Source: Phanerochaete sordida (lineage: Eukaryota > Basidiomycota > Agaricomycetes > Polyporales > Phanerochaetaceae). Taken from it: 64,000 bases of DNA. The position numbers were made by a program, and so were the translations under genes. Shown piece by piece: positions 33,301-45,262 of this stretch; the stretch's first letter is position 1, and the number at the start of each line of letters is the position of its first letter. The notes beneath the pieces are model-generated. The model was not told the DNA's origin. It worked only from the letters and a program-made list of their open reading frames with translations, and searched no databases. The DNA lies in NCBI GenBank assembly GCA_019973155.2, contig BPQB01000028.1, positions 310,001 to 374,000 of the forward strand. Reading direction: 5' to 3'.

Positions 33301-35419
33301 GGAATATAATTGTAAGCAGTAGTCATACCTTCACAGCAACGAATAAATGCTGTTGCGTGGCTTGCAGCCGATGCTTCCGTTTGCGGGGAGTGGTGCGAGT
33401 AGTTGGGTGTCCAAAGCCGGAATGGGTACATTGGAGAGGCGTCGGTGGTCAGGCGAGTAGGGTGTGACTGGGAGAGTAGTGTCCACTGCGCGACGGGGTG
33501 CTGGACAGAGTGTCTGGCCTAGCGGCAGACTTGCGCCGGCTGCTCCTCCAAGGCAGACGGAGTGTCGGACAGGTAGTTGGTGGACCGAACAGAGTGGCAG
33601 ATGGCGGCACAGTGCTTGTGCATAGAGGCTGGTGGCGGGTACGAGGGAAGAAGTGCGACAGGGGCAAAAGGCAGCCTCTAGGAGAGCCAAGCTGCACCCG
33701 GGCTTGGAAAATACCAGGTGCCCTCGTTTCGAGGGCCCTTGGTGTCTTCCGGGCGCTGGCATATCATGCGTTGGCACGGCGGATAGTTTCTTACGTGGCA
33801 GCGTGAGATCCCGAAGGCCCTGGGCTGATCAGAGTCCCGAGCACAGTCCCACGCTCGCTTCGACAAACGTCTCTCAGTGTTCCCAGACCCGAGTGCCTCA
33901 AAGCTCCTTGTCGTGAAAACCTCAGAACATGCTCGTCCTCAGCAACTGTGTGTCTGGCAGCTCAGTTCTCTGGCGTGAAAAATATTCTCTCAACCTCGCT
34001 TGCTGAGACTCCATGGGCGGTCAATGTGACAGTAGCCTGCATCAATATTCATATTGATCGGGTTTGCACGCCGGCACTAGTGCGTCGGAAACGATGCCCG
34101 CAAGCTGTTGTCAGCTTGCAGGGGTCATTTCCGATGCACCGCCCGAGCTCCCGAACCTCGAATATGGATTCCGAAGCTCTCAAGCAACTCTCAAGTCCCC
34201 CCGAGCTCCCGAACCTCGAATATGGATTCCGAAGCTCTCAAGTCGGGACATTTTCATGCCTGTACCCTGGTGGAATAGTTCCGAGATACATAGGTAGGAC
34301 ACACAGGGTCATTGAGGGCAGCGACACTGCACAACAAAAAAGCGTGAACGTAGGTGTACACTGCGCGCAGAAGACCTCTGGACTCTGGCAAGCGTGAGCC
34401 AGGCTCGGAGGACTTGAAGACGTCAAAGTTCGCTTTCCCAGGCGTTCTGGACTGTCCCCTGCATCATAGCAGGAAGGAGCAGCACAGTCCAGCCGAAACG
34501 TCGTAAGTCCGCGACCGTACTTCCCAGACGGGAGACCGAGCAGACGAGAGCAAGACGAGAGCGCGAGGCGGTGAAATCGCGGCGATAAGCCAGGATCAGG
34601 CGCCAAATCTGCGCCACAAAGCCTTTGCCCGCGCCTGTTGTGAGCCACGCGAGGCGCGGCGTTCCCGCTAACTCTTACTTCAACTACCTACCTCGGGGGA
34701 ATACTTCCTCATTCTTGCCCTCTCGCGCGCACAGAATAGCTCTAGCGCTCGTAAGAATATCAATCAAGTGGTGCATGCTTCGGCTGCCCTCAAATTACAC
34801 TTATCGCAGGGGTAATCTGCGGGACAAGCACATTTCGAGGCGAGCCGGGAATAGCGCACGGAGCTGGACACTCAGCGTCGCCGAGAGGTTGCTTTACATC
34901 AATTAGAGCGTGATAGGCGTCAGTGTAAGTTATCTGCACGGAGAAAGCGAGCAGGAGAAGCCAACTTGCCGGGAATGTGTTGCACGCCAAGCTGGCAGGA
35001 ACGCGACGTCGCAGCGCGGTCAAGCAGCCTCGGCGGATGGTACGATGGCTAGAACGGCTCGAGGTGCGTACTACGACCCTACCCTATGGGCTCTCAACTG
35101 ACTTTGTCTTCCTTGTGTTGCAGACTGTGTGCAAAGACGCAGCTCCACGCGTTCTGCTCATCCGCTCCTCGACCCTCCTTTCGCCTGAATGCTGCAGTAC
35201 CAAGACACCGAGCCGAGATCGGGTAGCCGCCCATCAAGAGCGACCATCACGGCCGCAATTTGGGGTGACATCGCGTTCGAACGGCGGCACGTACGGCATG
35301 CGGGCAGCACTTGTTTCATGCGGGCAGCTCGCTGGCGAGCCGACGAATATCGGCGAGCGCAGGGCCCCGGACACAAAGTGGGGTGACGTGAGGTGGCCCG
35401 TGCGCATGTCTGAGCGAGG
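33301..35419. other. Intergenic region, no gene seen
   Basis: Moderate GC, no conserved coding segments on either strand. It contains the 58-base-period direct repeat at 34142-34242 and, at its right end, the promoter of the next transcription-unit-like stretch. Confidence 0.45.
34142..34242. repeat. Direct repeat, two copies of 43 bases with a 58-base period
   Basis: Copies at 34142-34184 and 34200-34242 are identical over 43 bases (starting CCCGAGCTCCCGAACCTCG and ending CGAAGCTCTCAAG). The 15 bases between them begin with a partial echo of the repeat end (CAACTCTCAAG). Confidence 0.9.
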
Positions 35420-35555
35420 ATAAAAGGCGGGCATCCCTGGCTGTCATCTTCAGCAGCACTCAGCCTGCATTCACTCCCTCCCACCCCAGCCTTTCCCTAG
35501 GCTGCACGTCTTCGCGTCTCCCTTCAGTGACCACCTCTCTCACACCGCTTGCACT
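35420..35555 (+). promoter_or_regulatory. TATA-type promoter and CT-rich leader
   Basis: ATAAAAG at 35420-35426 is followed by a leader rich in C and T with several CTCC/CACC runs and then ATG at 35556. This is the best promoter-like sequence in the accessory region and resembles those of highly expressed secreted proteins in basidiomycetes. Confidence 0.5.
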
Positions 35556-38500
35556 ATGTCATATTCATCCCTCCCTCCTCGCGGTGGTCTGCTGCTTCTG
35601 CATGCCGTCGTCGTCCTGTCCGCGTCACGGCTCAATCGGTGCAGCTGACAGGAGCTATTGCTACAGGTAAGTCTCCGCTGCCCTCGTTCATTTCCCTAGC
35701 TAATATGTTATTACATGCTTAGAATCAAAACTACGACTCGGCGACGCTGCTGAGGTTAAAGTCAGCAGTAAGTGCCTTTCGACGTCTCGCGCTCTGTCAC
35801 GCGGGCCGCGGCTCATACACATTTGTATCACAGTTTCGTAGCACTTCAATGTCAACTGGGCGCGTTACTTCCAGTCTTTTGAGGTGAGTCTGAGCCCTAC
35901 TGACACCCTATCGCGATTGAATGTTCACCTAGGTCCTGCGTCCTTGCACGAAGTGATCACTGGGAAGCATATCATCAAGTGGTCGACTTCATTTTGCGGC
36001 ACATTCGGTAAGCCTTTTCGTTACCTATGTCGCTTGATCGTCTATCTGACGTGGGTCACACAGGATGCAGCCGTACGCAGCCAGTGCGGGTTTGGCTGAA
36101 CCGCGCCAGTCCGCGCCAGTCCGCGTTCCCGCCATCGGCACATGGCGGCACGCGTTTGCGACATCCTGGCGATCTGCCTCGCCGTCGAAAATGTCACGAT
36201 CCGCACATTCGCGACGCTCCTAGCTAAAATCCGCGTTCATCCGTAGCACGTGCATCACGCCAGATGAATGGCGATGAGCTACCTGTGGGCGCGGCGCCCT
36301 GCTCAGGCCCGATGTCCAGGCAAATGGCGGCTCGACGGCCGCCTTTCCTGACCTCCTGAGGGTGAGTAATTAATTCTCTGCGTTCTGTATGCCATGTCCC
36401 GCTCATTTATTACATCAGATACCAAGTTACCTCTTCGCGGAACGGTTCTCGTGCGATTCAGCATGGGATCCGCTCCTCTGGACCGCACGGCGCATCGACC
36501 CGGATGCACAGCCAATGCGCTTTGCAGCCACTTTTCAGAGGTATGGCGCCCGCTTTAGTTTGCTGCTCGGCTGACCCTCAATATTGCCACTGGCAGTACC
36601 GCCAGTGCGTCAGCACGATCGTTTGGATGTAGCCATCGCGATTTCACGTGGCTCAGATCCCGACTTCGCACCGCACTGTACGCCCCCATGCGCTCCTCTC
36701 CGACGTCCGTGTGGTCGGCGTCGATGCGATCGTTATTGGGCCTCGCGTCACAGGCGGGCCTCCGTCCACATTCAAATATTCCTCGCACAGTAAGCCTGCA
36801 AGCCCTTACCTTTGCATAGCTGCCTGCTAATGCTAGCGTCTCGCAGATTATCCCCAGCTCGAGTCGGATCCATCCCTGAGTCTGGCCGCCAGCACGGCGG
36901 GTTTAGCTATCGCTGCGACCGCCGTCAACTCGTCTGGTCCGCCCAGCAGGCGGCGCCCCCAAGGACGGGTTGTCAGACGTCCCCGCTCAGGATTACACAG
37001 GTATGTCTGTGTATAGTGTTTCTATAAACGTGTCCTGACCCGATCAGTGGCTGTAGCGTTGCCGCAAGGCAACCTCACACTGCTCTTAATCCTCAAGATG
37101 TGTAGTCCTTCCAATCTATCGAAGCTTCTACAGAGACGTCGTGAGTTATCTCCCTACACATTGTACGGATTAGGCTACTGATATCCTTGCTAGAATGACG
37201 GTGTGGCTATCGTGACGGCTGGAGGGAGTATTAGACGTCCCTGCGACGTCGCTTCACTCCTCTGGCGGCATAGGTGCGTTAGAAATCATGCTAGTGCCGA
37301 CCGGCAGCACCACAAACTTACCACCTGTAGTATAGGCTGCTGAAACAACCTTACACTGCACTTAATCTCGCATAGCCTCAAACCGCAGCCCTACGTTTAC
37401 AAGCCGATAAAGTCGTGTAGGTTTCCCTATACCTTTGTTAATCACATATCGATTAATATTTAGATACTGTAGCCCCATAGAGACGCACTACGGGCTCTCG
37501 CTCGCCTAGCGTCGGACGACTAACCGTCTCTGATGTCTCGTGCTATGTCTACATTGAAGGTATGTCAATCCAGCACTTGAACGAACGCCACACTGACGAG
37601 CAGTTCCAGAAATATGAAGACGGCATAGAACAGTGTATAAGTCGCCGACCGGCAACCTTACACTGCACTTAATCCTATATGGCATCAAACCGTACCAATA
37701 CATCGTATGTACGTATCTGGACGTGTAAGTACTCGTATTCCTTTATTCGTTGCGTCGCCATTGATCTTCTATTACTATAGGCTCGTCGAAGCAAGGTTCG
37801 CCGGTCCTCTTGCTGATACCCAATCTCTCGGACCGTCTATCTCACGCTGCGTTCGTGCCCAAGGTACGCTGAGATATTATCCAGTGTATGTAAGATACTG
37901 ATGCGCCAGTCTAGTAGCATGATGAAGTCATAAATCAGTGTAGTATAGGCTGCCGTTTGGCAACCTTACACTGCACTTAATCCCTCTATAGTCCAGATCG
38001 CCACCAGCCTTCGTCGATGAAGGTCAACAGGCCCTCAAAGCTCTCGAAATGTAGGTACCATCTTATAGACGAATTTGTCGCTACTGCAACAACCACTAGG
38101 GTAGTACATCGTTCGGAGCTGGGTCTTAGAGCTCCGCGGATCGCCTCCCGCGGCACGAAAGCGGTCGCCTTCGGACTTCCCAGCACACATTAGTAGGCAC
38201 ATATCGTGCATGTAGAATAAGTGACTGATATTGTATTAAGCTTGCGAGGGAGTGTCCGGCTCGAACAAACGGCCCAGCGCACCGCCGTCGTGCGCGCAGT
38301 GGCAAGCGATGGTTGACCGGTAATCACTCATGTCGCATCCGCAGACATCCGTACATGGGCAAAGGCCTCGCGAACAAGTGGAATCATCATCTAACGGCAC
38401 CCAGGTTACTCCCTAGGCACGCCAACGTGGGCTTTGCGTCACAGTGGCGGCGCAGCGCGGGCCATCCGTGTGCCGTGGGAGTATTCCGAGGTCCAGTAAC

Positions 38501-39960
38501 AGGTATTTTACAATCATCATCTTTCTCGGTCTATACTGATGAACACTACCCTAGCTGCCGCACCTTCCCTTTATCGGATACGGTACGTAGTCTCTTATAA
38601 TTGTAATGCTTACACATTTACTCACCAAGTCTTGGTGCATCCCAGCGCAGCTTTCCAGCGCGTCGGCTTGCACACTCGTGAACGTACGTGGGCAACGAGA
38701 TATATTCACTCGTCTATCTGACATGTCTATGAACAACTGTCCTTGGCCTTCCTGCGAGCGATCCGACGGCAGCGCAAGTGCTCAAGCCTGGCTCCTACAG
38801 CCGCCAGCGTCGCACACGAGCGGGGGTGAGATCTTCCTGCACTCAGGCTTGCGGCCGGCCGCGCTGCGTCGCGACTATGGTGCGTCCTCGCATGTTCCTG
38901 GTGGTTGGTCCCTGCTGATACGCCTTCAGGAGGCAGTCGGATACGCCGCGGCTCGGTCCTCGAGACAACCTACAGCGCGCGGCGAGATCTCCCTCGCGTG
39001 GCTCGCCGTTCGTCTGGGGTGGGCCTGTGTAGTGCACCCGGTGAGCGTTTTCGCCCGTGTCTATGACTGACTGCATACCTGCGTGTAGCGACTCGCCATC
39101 CTGCGCGACCTCATCCACGATTTCTCCACGGCACGTCGCGTCTGCGCCTACGCTGTCGCACTTCCGCTCGTCCGTGTCATCGGCTATCGAGGCGTCCTCG
39201 GGCTTGCTTGCTGGTACGCTCCCCGGCCGTGGCCCGCTGCTCCCGTCGCTGATATATTCCCGCAGGGTTCCTGCCCTTGCCACTGGCGGTTTCCTGCGCT
39301 CAGCATTCGCGCCGCCGCCATTGAATACGACCGTGGCGGACGACGGCGTTCCGACGGTGAGTGCGCGCCAGCCTTCGACGATGTGTCTGCGCAGCAGAAG
39401 GGTTTCGGCGGCGGCGGCGATGACGGCGGCGGTTCGTCTACCTTATTGCTCACACGGTTCCGAGGCATGCGCTGACGTTGTCCTCTCCAGTTGTATCGGA
39501 GTCGCATCGCGCGGCTCTCGCGTTCGCGTTCGCATCCGCGGTATCCGCCGTCCTGAGTCTGCCTACCGCTGCGCCATACTCGCCTCGTTGCAGCGACCGT
39601 CGTCGTCGTATCTCCTTGCTGCGGCGCCTTTAGCCCGACCTCGTGGTGCGTCTGCCTCTCGCATCTCATCACTCATGCCGCTGACATTGCTCTCGCAGGC
39701 TCGGGGCGGACGTCGTCGTCGTCGTCGTCGGGCCTGCGGCGTGCAGTCTCGCGCGAGCACGCCGGTCAAAGGGGCAGCGACGGCAACGTCGCGGGGCGTT
39801 CTCGTCTCCGTGGTTCAGCAGTGAGTCCTCCCCTCTTTATCGCAGCGGCGTCGGGCGGCGACATCGACGCGTCTTCATCGGGCCAGTGCACGTCGCAGCC
39901 CTGTCCTTCTATCTCGTGCTCCTCGAGCAAAGCTCACGCGATGACTTTCTTTTCAGCTCT
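35556..39960 (+). pseudogene. Decayed multi-exon gene (or spliced non-coding transcript)
   Basis: Behind a TATA promoter, intron-like segments with good borders recur: 35667-35722, 35768-35833, 35884-35932, 36008-36063, 36362-36418, 36541-36596, 36790-36846 and 37001-37047, and more after that. The exon-like pieces between them are protein-like but shift frame. A signal-peptide-like start (LLLLHAVVVLSAS) is followed after a frame change by SVQLTGAIATESKLRLGDAA. Later come HFNVNWARYFQSFE (preceded by TAG), LHEVITGKHIIKWSTSFCGT, IPSYLFAERFSCDSAWDPLL, DVRVVGVDAIVIGPRVTGGP, YPQLESDPSLSLAASTAGLA, and, one frame off, GLSDVPAQDYTVAVALPQGN. From about 38600 the sequence grows GC-rich and the case for coding weakens; the right limit is arbitrary. 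I do not recognise the family. A non-coding transcript is the alternative, but repeated protein-like stretches interrupted by single-base shifts favour a secreted-protein gene in decay. Confidence 0.45.
37040..37990. repeat. Four degenerate copies of a motif at about 300-base spacing
   Basis: A core close to CCTTACACTGCACTTAATC occurs at 37073-37091 (diverged), 37349-37367, 37656-37674 and 37964-37982, i.e. steps of 276, 307 and 308 bases. Similarity extends leftwards (GTATAGGCTGCC, two copies exact or nearly so) and, for copies 2 and 3, rightwards (CATAGCCTCAAACCG against TATGGCATCAAACCG). The spacing suggests a tandem array of a roughly 300-base unit that has otherwise diverged. Confidence 0.65.
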
Positions 39961-41852
39961 TGCGGCCGCCTCGCGGCCTTGCGCGGAGTAGGCCGCGCGA
40001 AGACCGTCTTCCCGACCGTCCGCGGATGAACGTTCAGCGCGCAGCGCTTGCTCGTGCGCTGCGACGACGTCCGCTGACAGCTCTGCTTGATTCAGAGCCT
40101 GCCGCATTGTCCGCGGCGCTCGCGCGCCCAGTAGTACGTCGTCGGCGCGGCCAGAGCCGAACGGCGGTCGCCAAGTCGTGCGCCGCGGATTCTGATTGGA
40201 TAGAAAGTCGCGCCAGGCTGACTGCGTGCCCCGGTAACACATGCGACGGCGAGCGGCAGAGGCAGCTCGCTGGCAAGAGCGGTTGGGCGGGGTCCCGCGA
40301 GAGGCGCCGGAAGGGCGGCAGGACGAAATGGCGGGTCAGGCAGTCGGCACACGCTCGCACGCGAGGTGACGGATGGACGGGCTACCGAAAGGCCGGCCGG
40401 TGGTGCGGATGGGGCCTGTGTGGGGAGATCGCGGTGTAGCCTTTTTCGTGCGCCCGCGGCGGGCAGTCCGCGCTCAATTCGAGGCAGCGCAGCGAGACCT
40501 CCGGCGCGCTTGCAGTCGGGCACGGCGTCGACAAGGGCGGAGGTCGATGCAGCGCGTCACGAGAGGTCGGTTCAGGCGAGGGTGGATGTGCCTGCCGGAA
40601 GCAAGCGGTCAGTTACATCTCCACAGATCGGGGCAGAAACAGTTCGCGTACCCGAGTGCTAGCCGCGAGGCAGCGGGCTAGTCGTCTTTGCTAGCCGAAA
40701 TCGGGCACATCGTGAGAGGGAGGTGCGCTTGTGCTGCAGGTTAAGTCGGGCGGGCGCGGGCGTGGTGGGGCAAGCGAGCGCGAGGCGCGTCGGGCGAGGA
40801 TGCTGAGCAGAAATGGCAGCCGCGGAGCCTCAGCGCTGACTGCTCGGTTCTGTTTGCGGGCGCGTTGGCTGGTGTGTGAACAGTCGAATGATCTGGCTGA
40901 ACGCGTGTGGCTGGTCAGACGAAGTCAGCGCAGGGACGAAGATGGAAGACGCACCTCGCGCCAGCCCGCTCGCGCGGCGCTCGAGAACATGGCGCTCCTC
41001 CCGCCCCTCAGTCTCCTCGGCTCTCGTTCCGTCTCATTATCGTAGGACGGAGCGCTGTTGGTCGGTCGGCTGGGTCGACTGGCGAGGGACCTGAGCGTGC
41101 TGCCGGTGGAGCATGGCTTCGTCGGCGCTGGTGGACACCGCGCCCACAGGAGACGGGTCTACGCCGTCATGTAGGGCATTTTGTGTACGGCTAGCAGGGC
41201 GGTCGTGCCGTGGCGCAGACGGCCAGTGTGAGGGCGGGAGGGTGGTGGTGGTGGTGGAAGCAGAGTGGTCGTCGTGGCAAGGTACCCGACGGTCGCGTGG
41301 GATTTGCCGTCAAACGCCCGCTTCCCGTCGCCGACGCTACCTCGAGCACCGAGAAATGCCCGACGGCGGAGGTCGACGTCGTTCTGAATCGCAGTGACCG
41401 CGCGGAGAGGAGGCAGCAGCCTCGTGAGTCGCGGAGCGCGGTGAGACGTCCAGGGCGCGCTGTCCGAGCAATCCGAATTGCGGGCCAGGGTGCGTCGCGC
41501 GGAAGACAATTTGTATCTGTATTTGCAGGCTGCGTGACAGGGAGAGAGCTGTACTAAGCACGGGGAGGGCGAGACGAGCAGCGCGGATGACGTCGTGAGT
41601 TGTGTGCGGCGCGCTGCAGTCGGGGCGACTTGATTGAATGTTCGAGTGAGTGCCGATATGCTTGAAAATAATCTTGATACTCGTCTTCCTGCGTGCTTCA
41701 TGAGATTTGAGGGGCTCGACCCCGACTCGCTCACACCAACGCGCGGCGTCTCAAGCCACAACGCCGCGCGGCCAAGGCAAAGCGGCAACACCATATGCTT
41801 CGCGCAAACGGAGCGGCGTCGCGGACGCCGCTTCGCGCGCGGGCCTGGCGGC
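39961..41852. other. GC-rich region without a supportable gene
   Basis: High GC, Arg-rich translations in all frames, no conserved motif. A short CGT trinucleotide run lies just to the left near 39713-39740. This stretch separates the decayed gene from the BTB copy D. Confidence 0.4.
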
Positions 41853-42944
41853 TTACCCCTCCACCTCTTCCACCTCGCTCTCGTCCATCGGCGCATCGAC
41901 GGGCTCGCCTGGGATGTCTGACTCCTTCGCGCGGCGGCGCAGCTCGTCCCACTCGGGGAGACCAAACACGGCGGGGAGCTTCTCCCACGCCTGCCTGCGT
42001 CCGGCCTCGTAGCACTTCTTGAGCGCGGCGCGGCAGTCGGGGCAGAGGTTCTGGACGTGCTTGCTCTTGCTGCCGAAGCCGATGATGTGGAAGGGGCTGA
42101 TGACGTGCGCGAGCGCGGGGTTCTCGAGCGTGCGCACGAGCTGCCGGCGCGTGCGGTCGCAGTAGTCGATCTGCATGCACTGGTCCGAGAGCCCGCACGC
42201 GTCGCGGAAGAGCACCTCGAACGTGTGCTGGCGCGCGAGCGCGGAGAGCGCGGGCAGCGCGCCGAGGACCGCGTCGCGGCTCGTGCGCTCGAGCGGCGCG
42301 GCGCGCGCGTCGTTGACGACGAAGTCGATGCCCTTGACGAGCACGCGGACCATCGCGCTGGGCAGGAGCACGGAGGCGCCGCGGTCGTTGGCGGCGTTGA
42401 TGACCGCGACGTGCGTGGAGAGGTCGCCCAGACTCAGCTTGTGGAGGGGGTGAGTCGCAGGAAAGTGTGCGCCCGCCAGGCGCGACTTGTCGAAGCCGTC
42501 CAGGCTGTCGGGGTAGACATACTGCAGGATCTCGATGATGCGTCTGCGCAGCGTTTCTGCCTGGTATTTCGTGGCAAGCCTCAAGATGATGACATAGTCA
42601 ACGCAGTCAAAGTGTCCATTGAAGTGAGTCCTGTCTGATAGTAAGTATGTGACCGTGTGGGGAGGGATCGCAACTGACTCGTAGTTATGTGTTGCGGAAA
42701 GAAACTTCTTCATCTCGTTAGGGCTATCATGAACAGCAATGATGGGACAGCCATCGTAGCAATCCGACACGGTGTCGACGGTCTGGGGCAGAGAGAACAT
42801 GTCTCTGAAGAACGGCGACTCCCTGCTGAGAATTCCGCGATACACCTTGAAGAGCGTGCCTTCGGCTTGCAGAACGATGTTGCCGTCGTCGAACCATACT
42901 TCCTCCGACCGGACAAGTGTAGCACGTTCCTGCATAGACTCCAT
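41853..42944 (-). CDS. BTB/POZ-domain protein (copy D)
   Basis: Exons 42944-42679 and 42630-41853 encode 347 aa, the same length and structure as copy A, including the 48-base phase-2 intron. The proteins differ at only a few positions: MESMQERA against MESTQGRA at the N-terminus, DRTHFNGH against DRNHFNGH around the intron if retained, and the C-terminal end PMDESEVEEVEG against QMDESEVDIESG. All BTB and Cys-region features described for copy A are present and the frame is intact. The C-terminal difference coincides with the edge of the duplicated segment, so the last residues were supplied by new flanking DNA in one of the copies. Confidence 0.85.
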   Translation of the reverse strand: MESMQERATLVRSEEVWFDDGNIVLQAEGTLFKVYRGILSRESPFFRDMFSLPQTVDTVSDCYDGCPIIAVHDSPNEMKKFLSATHNYESVAIPPHTVTYLLSDRTHFNGHFDCVDYVIILRLATKYQAETLRRRIIEILQYVYPDSLDGFDKSRLAGAHFPATHPLHKLSLGDLSTHVAVINAANDRGASVLLPSAMVRVLVKGIDFVVNDARAAPLERTSRDAVLGALPALSALARQHTFEVLFRDACGLSDQCMQIDYCDRTRRQLVRTLENPALAHVISPFHIIGFGSKSKHVQNLCPDCRAALKKCYEAGRRQAWEKLPAVFGLPEWDELRRRAKESDIPGEPVDAPMDESEVEEVEG

Positions 42945-43587
42945 GACGGACGTGTCAATAGGGCACAGGGGCCCGGAAGTGCCTCGTCCTAGGAGTGGTT
43001 GTAGGAAACGCCGGCTGTCTGCGTATTGCACACACACACCTCCGGCACAGCACGCCACGGTAGATCAGCACCCTGGGAAGCCTGCAAAGCTGTGAAAGAA
43101 AACACAGCTTTGTTGTGCGAACGTTTCTTCTGTCCGAAATCCGCGTGTTCGCCGTCGCTGTAACACCACGAGTAAGCTAAGCGACGACGGGCGCCGAGCG
43201 CTTAGACCGTCAAGCCCGAGCGCGCCGGGGTGCTGCGGAGAGATTTGCGAGCCGCCAATCCCGCAGCCGTCTGCAAGGTTACGGTCGTTGCGACAGAAAA
43301 TCCGCGCGCAGTGTTTCTGAACCTCGGAGGCGAGGAGCTGATTTCGCTGGGGCGAGGGATTCGGTACCGGCCTTGAAGATATTCTCCGCGGTCGGGGTTT
43401 AAACGCCACCAGGGCCTGGAGCCGTTGCCGATCAGCTCCGGGAAGGGTTTTGAATCTCCGCTGCCGAGCGCTGTGGCTAGCGACAACAAGGCGGACGACG
43501 TTGGGAGAACCTTTTCGTCGTCAACCTTCACGACTGCCGCGCTCGCTGCCAGCGGCGACGCTGTCCTCGCCGTCTTTGCTACCCCGT
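41871..43587. repeat. Segmental duplication, right copy (BTB gene D plus upstream 0.6 kb)
   Basis: Direct copy of 26405-28092, offset 15.47 kb at its left end. It contains an extra 37 bases near 43276-43312 and otherwise only scattered substitutions. Its upstream edge lies about 200 bases before the start of the glycosyltransferase gene. Confidence 0.9.
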
Positions 43588-43782
43588 CGCTCTTTTCACC
43601 TACTGGCACGCCCTTCAGGGAGTAGGGCGACCAGCCATGCTTCGGCTGACGTCTGATCACTTCCCAGTCTGTGAGTCCACAAAGCGCGACTTGTCTGCTG
43701 TTTTCGCTGACGACTTCTCTCCAGTTGTACCGTTTGGTGTCATTGGGTATGCTCAAGGCTTTCTGACGAGGATGTGCACAGT

Positions 43783-45262
43783 ATGGCTGACGTCGCTCGT
43801 AGTTTCTATCGATACCTCTGGTACCTCATCCGTATCGCCGCGTCCTTTACCTACCGCCCAGTGCCCCTACCTGAAAACCCAACCTACATCGCTGAAGAAG
43901 ATGTCACGATCATTGTTCCGACTATCGACGCTGGAGAGGAGTTCAAGGAGGCCGCTCACAGTTGGCTAGTAGGCAAACCCAAGGAGATCATCATCATCAC
44001 GGAGGAGAAGATGCTGGGGCCCCTCCAAGAACTTGCCAACGAGGTCGACCCCGAGCGCATTCGCGTCCTCACCGTTCCATACGCCAACAAGCGACTGCAA
44101 ATGTCTCATGGTATCAAGAACACAACGACCGACATCATCGTTTTCGCTGACGACGACGCCATCTGGCCCCCTACCCTTCTCCCCTACGTCCTCGCCTGCT
44201 TCGAAGACCAGAAAGTCGGCGGTGTTGGCACCTCGCAACGCGTACAACCAGTCGGTGACCATATGACGGTCTGGGAGGTCCTCGCCGCTTTCCGGCTGTC
44301 CATCCGCAACATCGAGATTTCAGCGTCTACCCACATTGACGGCGGACTACCATGCCTCTCGGGGCGAACTGCCGCCTACCGCACTGTCATTCTCAAGGAC
44401 CCTGAATTCCTCCACGGCTTTACCCACGACTACTGGCTGGGCAAATACCAGCTCAACTCCGGCGACGACAAGTTCCTCACTCGCTGGATGGTCAGCCATG
44501 GCTGGAGCACCTACGTTCAGTGCTGCAAGGAGGCCGAGCTTCTCAGTACCATGAAGCCAAACTGGCGTTTCCTCAAGCAAGTCTTGCGGTGGACGAGAAA
44601 TACCTGGCGGTCAGATATGCGCTCGCTATTTACGGAACGGTACATCTGGACTTCGCATCCCTATGTTGCGTACACGATGGTTCGTAATGCGTATTTATAG
44701 TCGATGCCATGCTGACACGTCTCCCCAGGTGGACAAACTCATCAACCCCTTCACTCTCCTCGTCGGCCCGTGTTTTGTCGCGTACATCATCTACAAGAGT
44801 ACGATACCCGTCGAGGACGGTGGTTACCATCTGCCATGGTGGTACGTGTCTCAGCTGAAATCGAGGTTTATCTTCTGATCGCCCTCCAGGAACGTCGTGA
44901 TCTCCTACTTCGTGTGGCTCCTTGCCACGCGTTCTGCGAAGTTGCTCCCGCACTTGTGGTACCGTCCTCAGGACATTATCCACATCCCCGCCTTCATTCT
45001 CTTCGGTTACTACTTCGCCGTGATGAAGCTTTATGCCCTTCTCACGCTTCACGAGGTACGTCGAGTTTGTCAATCATGTGTGTTGATCTCAATCTTACCC
45101 GCGACGCAGACTGGTTGGGGTACTCGCACTGGTATCGGCGACCCGACCGCTGCCACAGCCGCTGCTGACAAGAACACCGGGGCGGAGGAGAAGACCCAAG
45201 ACTCCCCAGCGGTGCACTACAACCAGCCCGCTGTCGAGATGCAAGAGGGTTTTGCGCGATGA
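43783..45262 (+). CDS. CPS1: Family 2 glycosyltransferase, Cps1-type polysaccharide synthase
   Basis: Processive membrane-bound glycosyltransferase related to Cryptococcus Cps1, a hyaluronan-synthase-like enzyme. Exons 43783-44679, 44729-44841, 44890-45055 and 45110-45262 sum to 1329 bases, 442 aa. After an N-terminal hydrophobic stretch the GT-A domain starts with EEDVTIIVPTIDAGEEF. The DxD-type metal site is ADDDAIWPP (about residues 121-129). The acceptor-site motif is GRTAAYR, followed by SGDDKFLTRWM (general-base Asp), and the processivity motif is QVLRW (about 266-270). Three C-terminal hydrophobic segments follow (INPFTLLVGPCFVAYIIYK, VISYFVWLLATRSA, IPAFILFGYYFAVMKLYALL), then a soluble acidic tail. 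The ATG at 43783 is used; earlier in-frame codons lack ATG. Its promoter may overlap the edge of the segmental duplication. The substrate is not deducible. Confidence 0.88.

Noticed and set aside
34142..34242. Possible CRISPR-like repeat-spacer unit
   Set aside because: Only two repeats, a 15-base spacer, a eukaryotic context and no associated genes.
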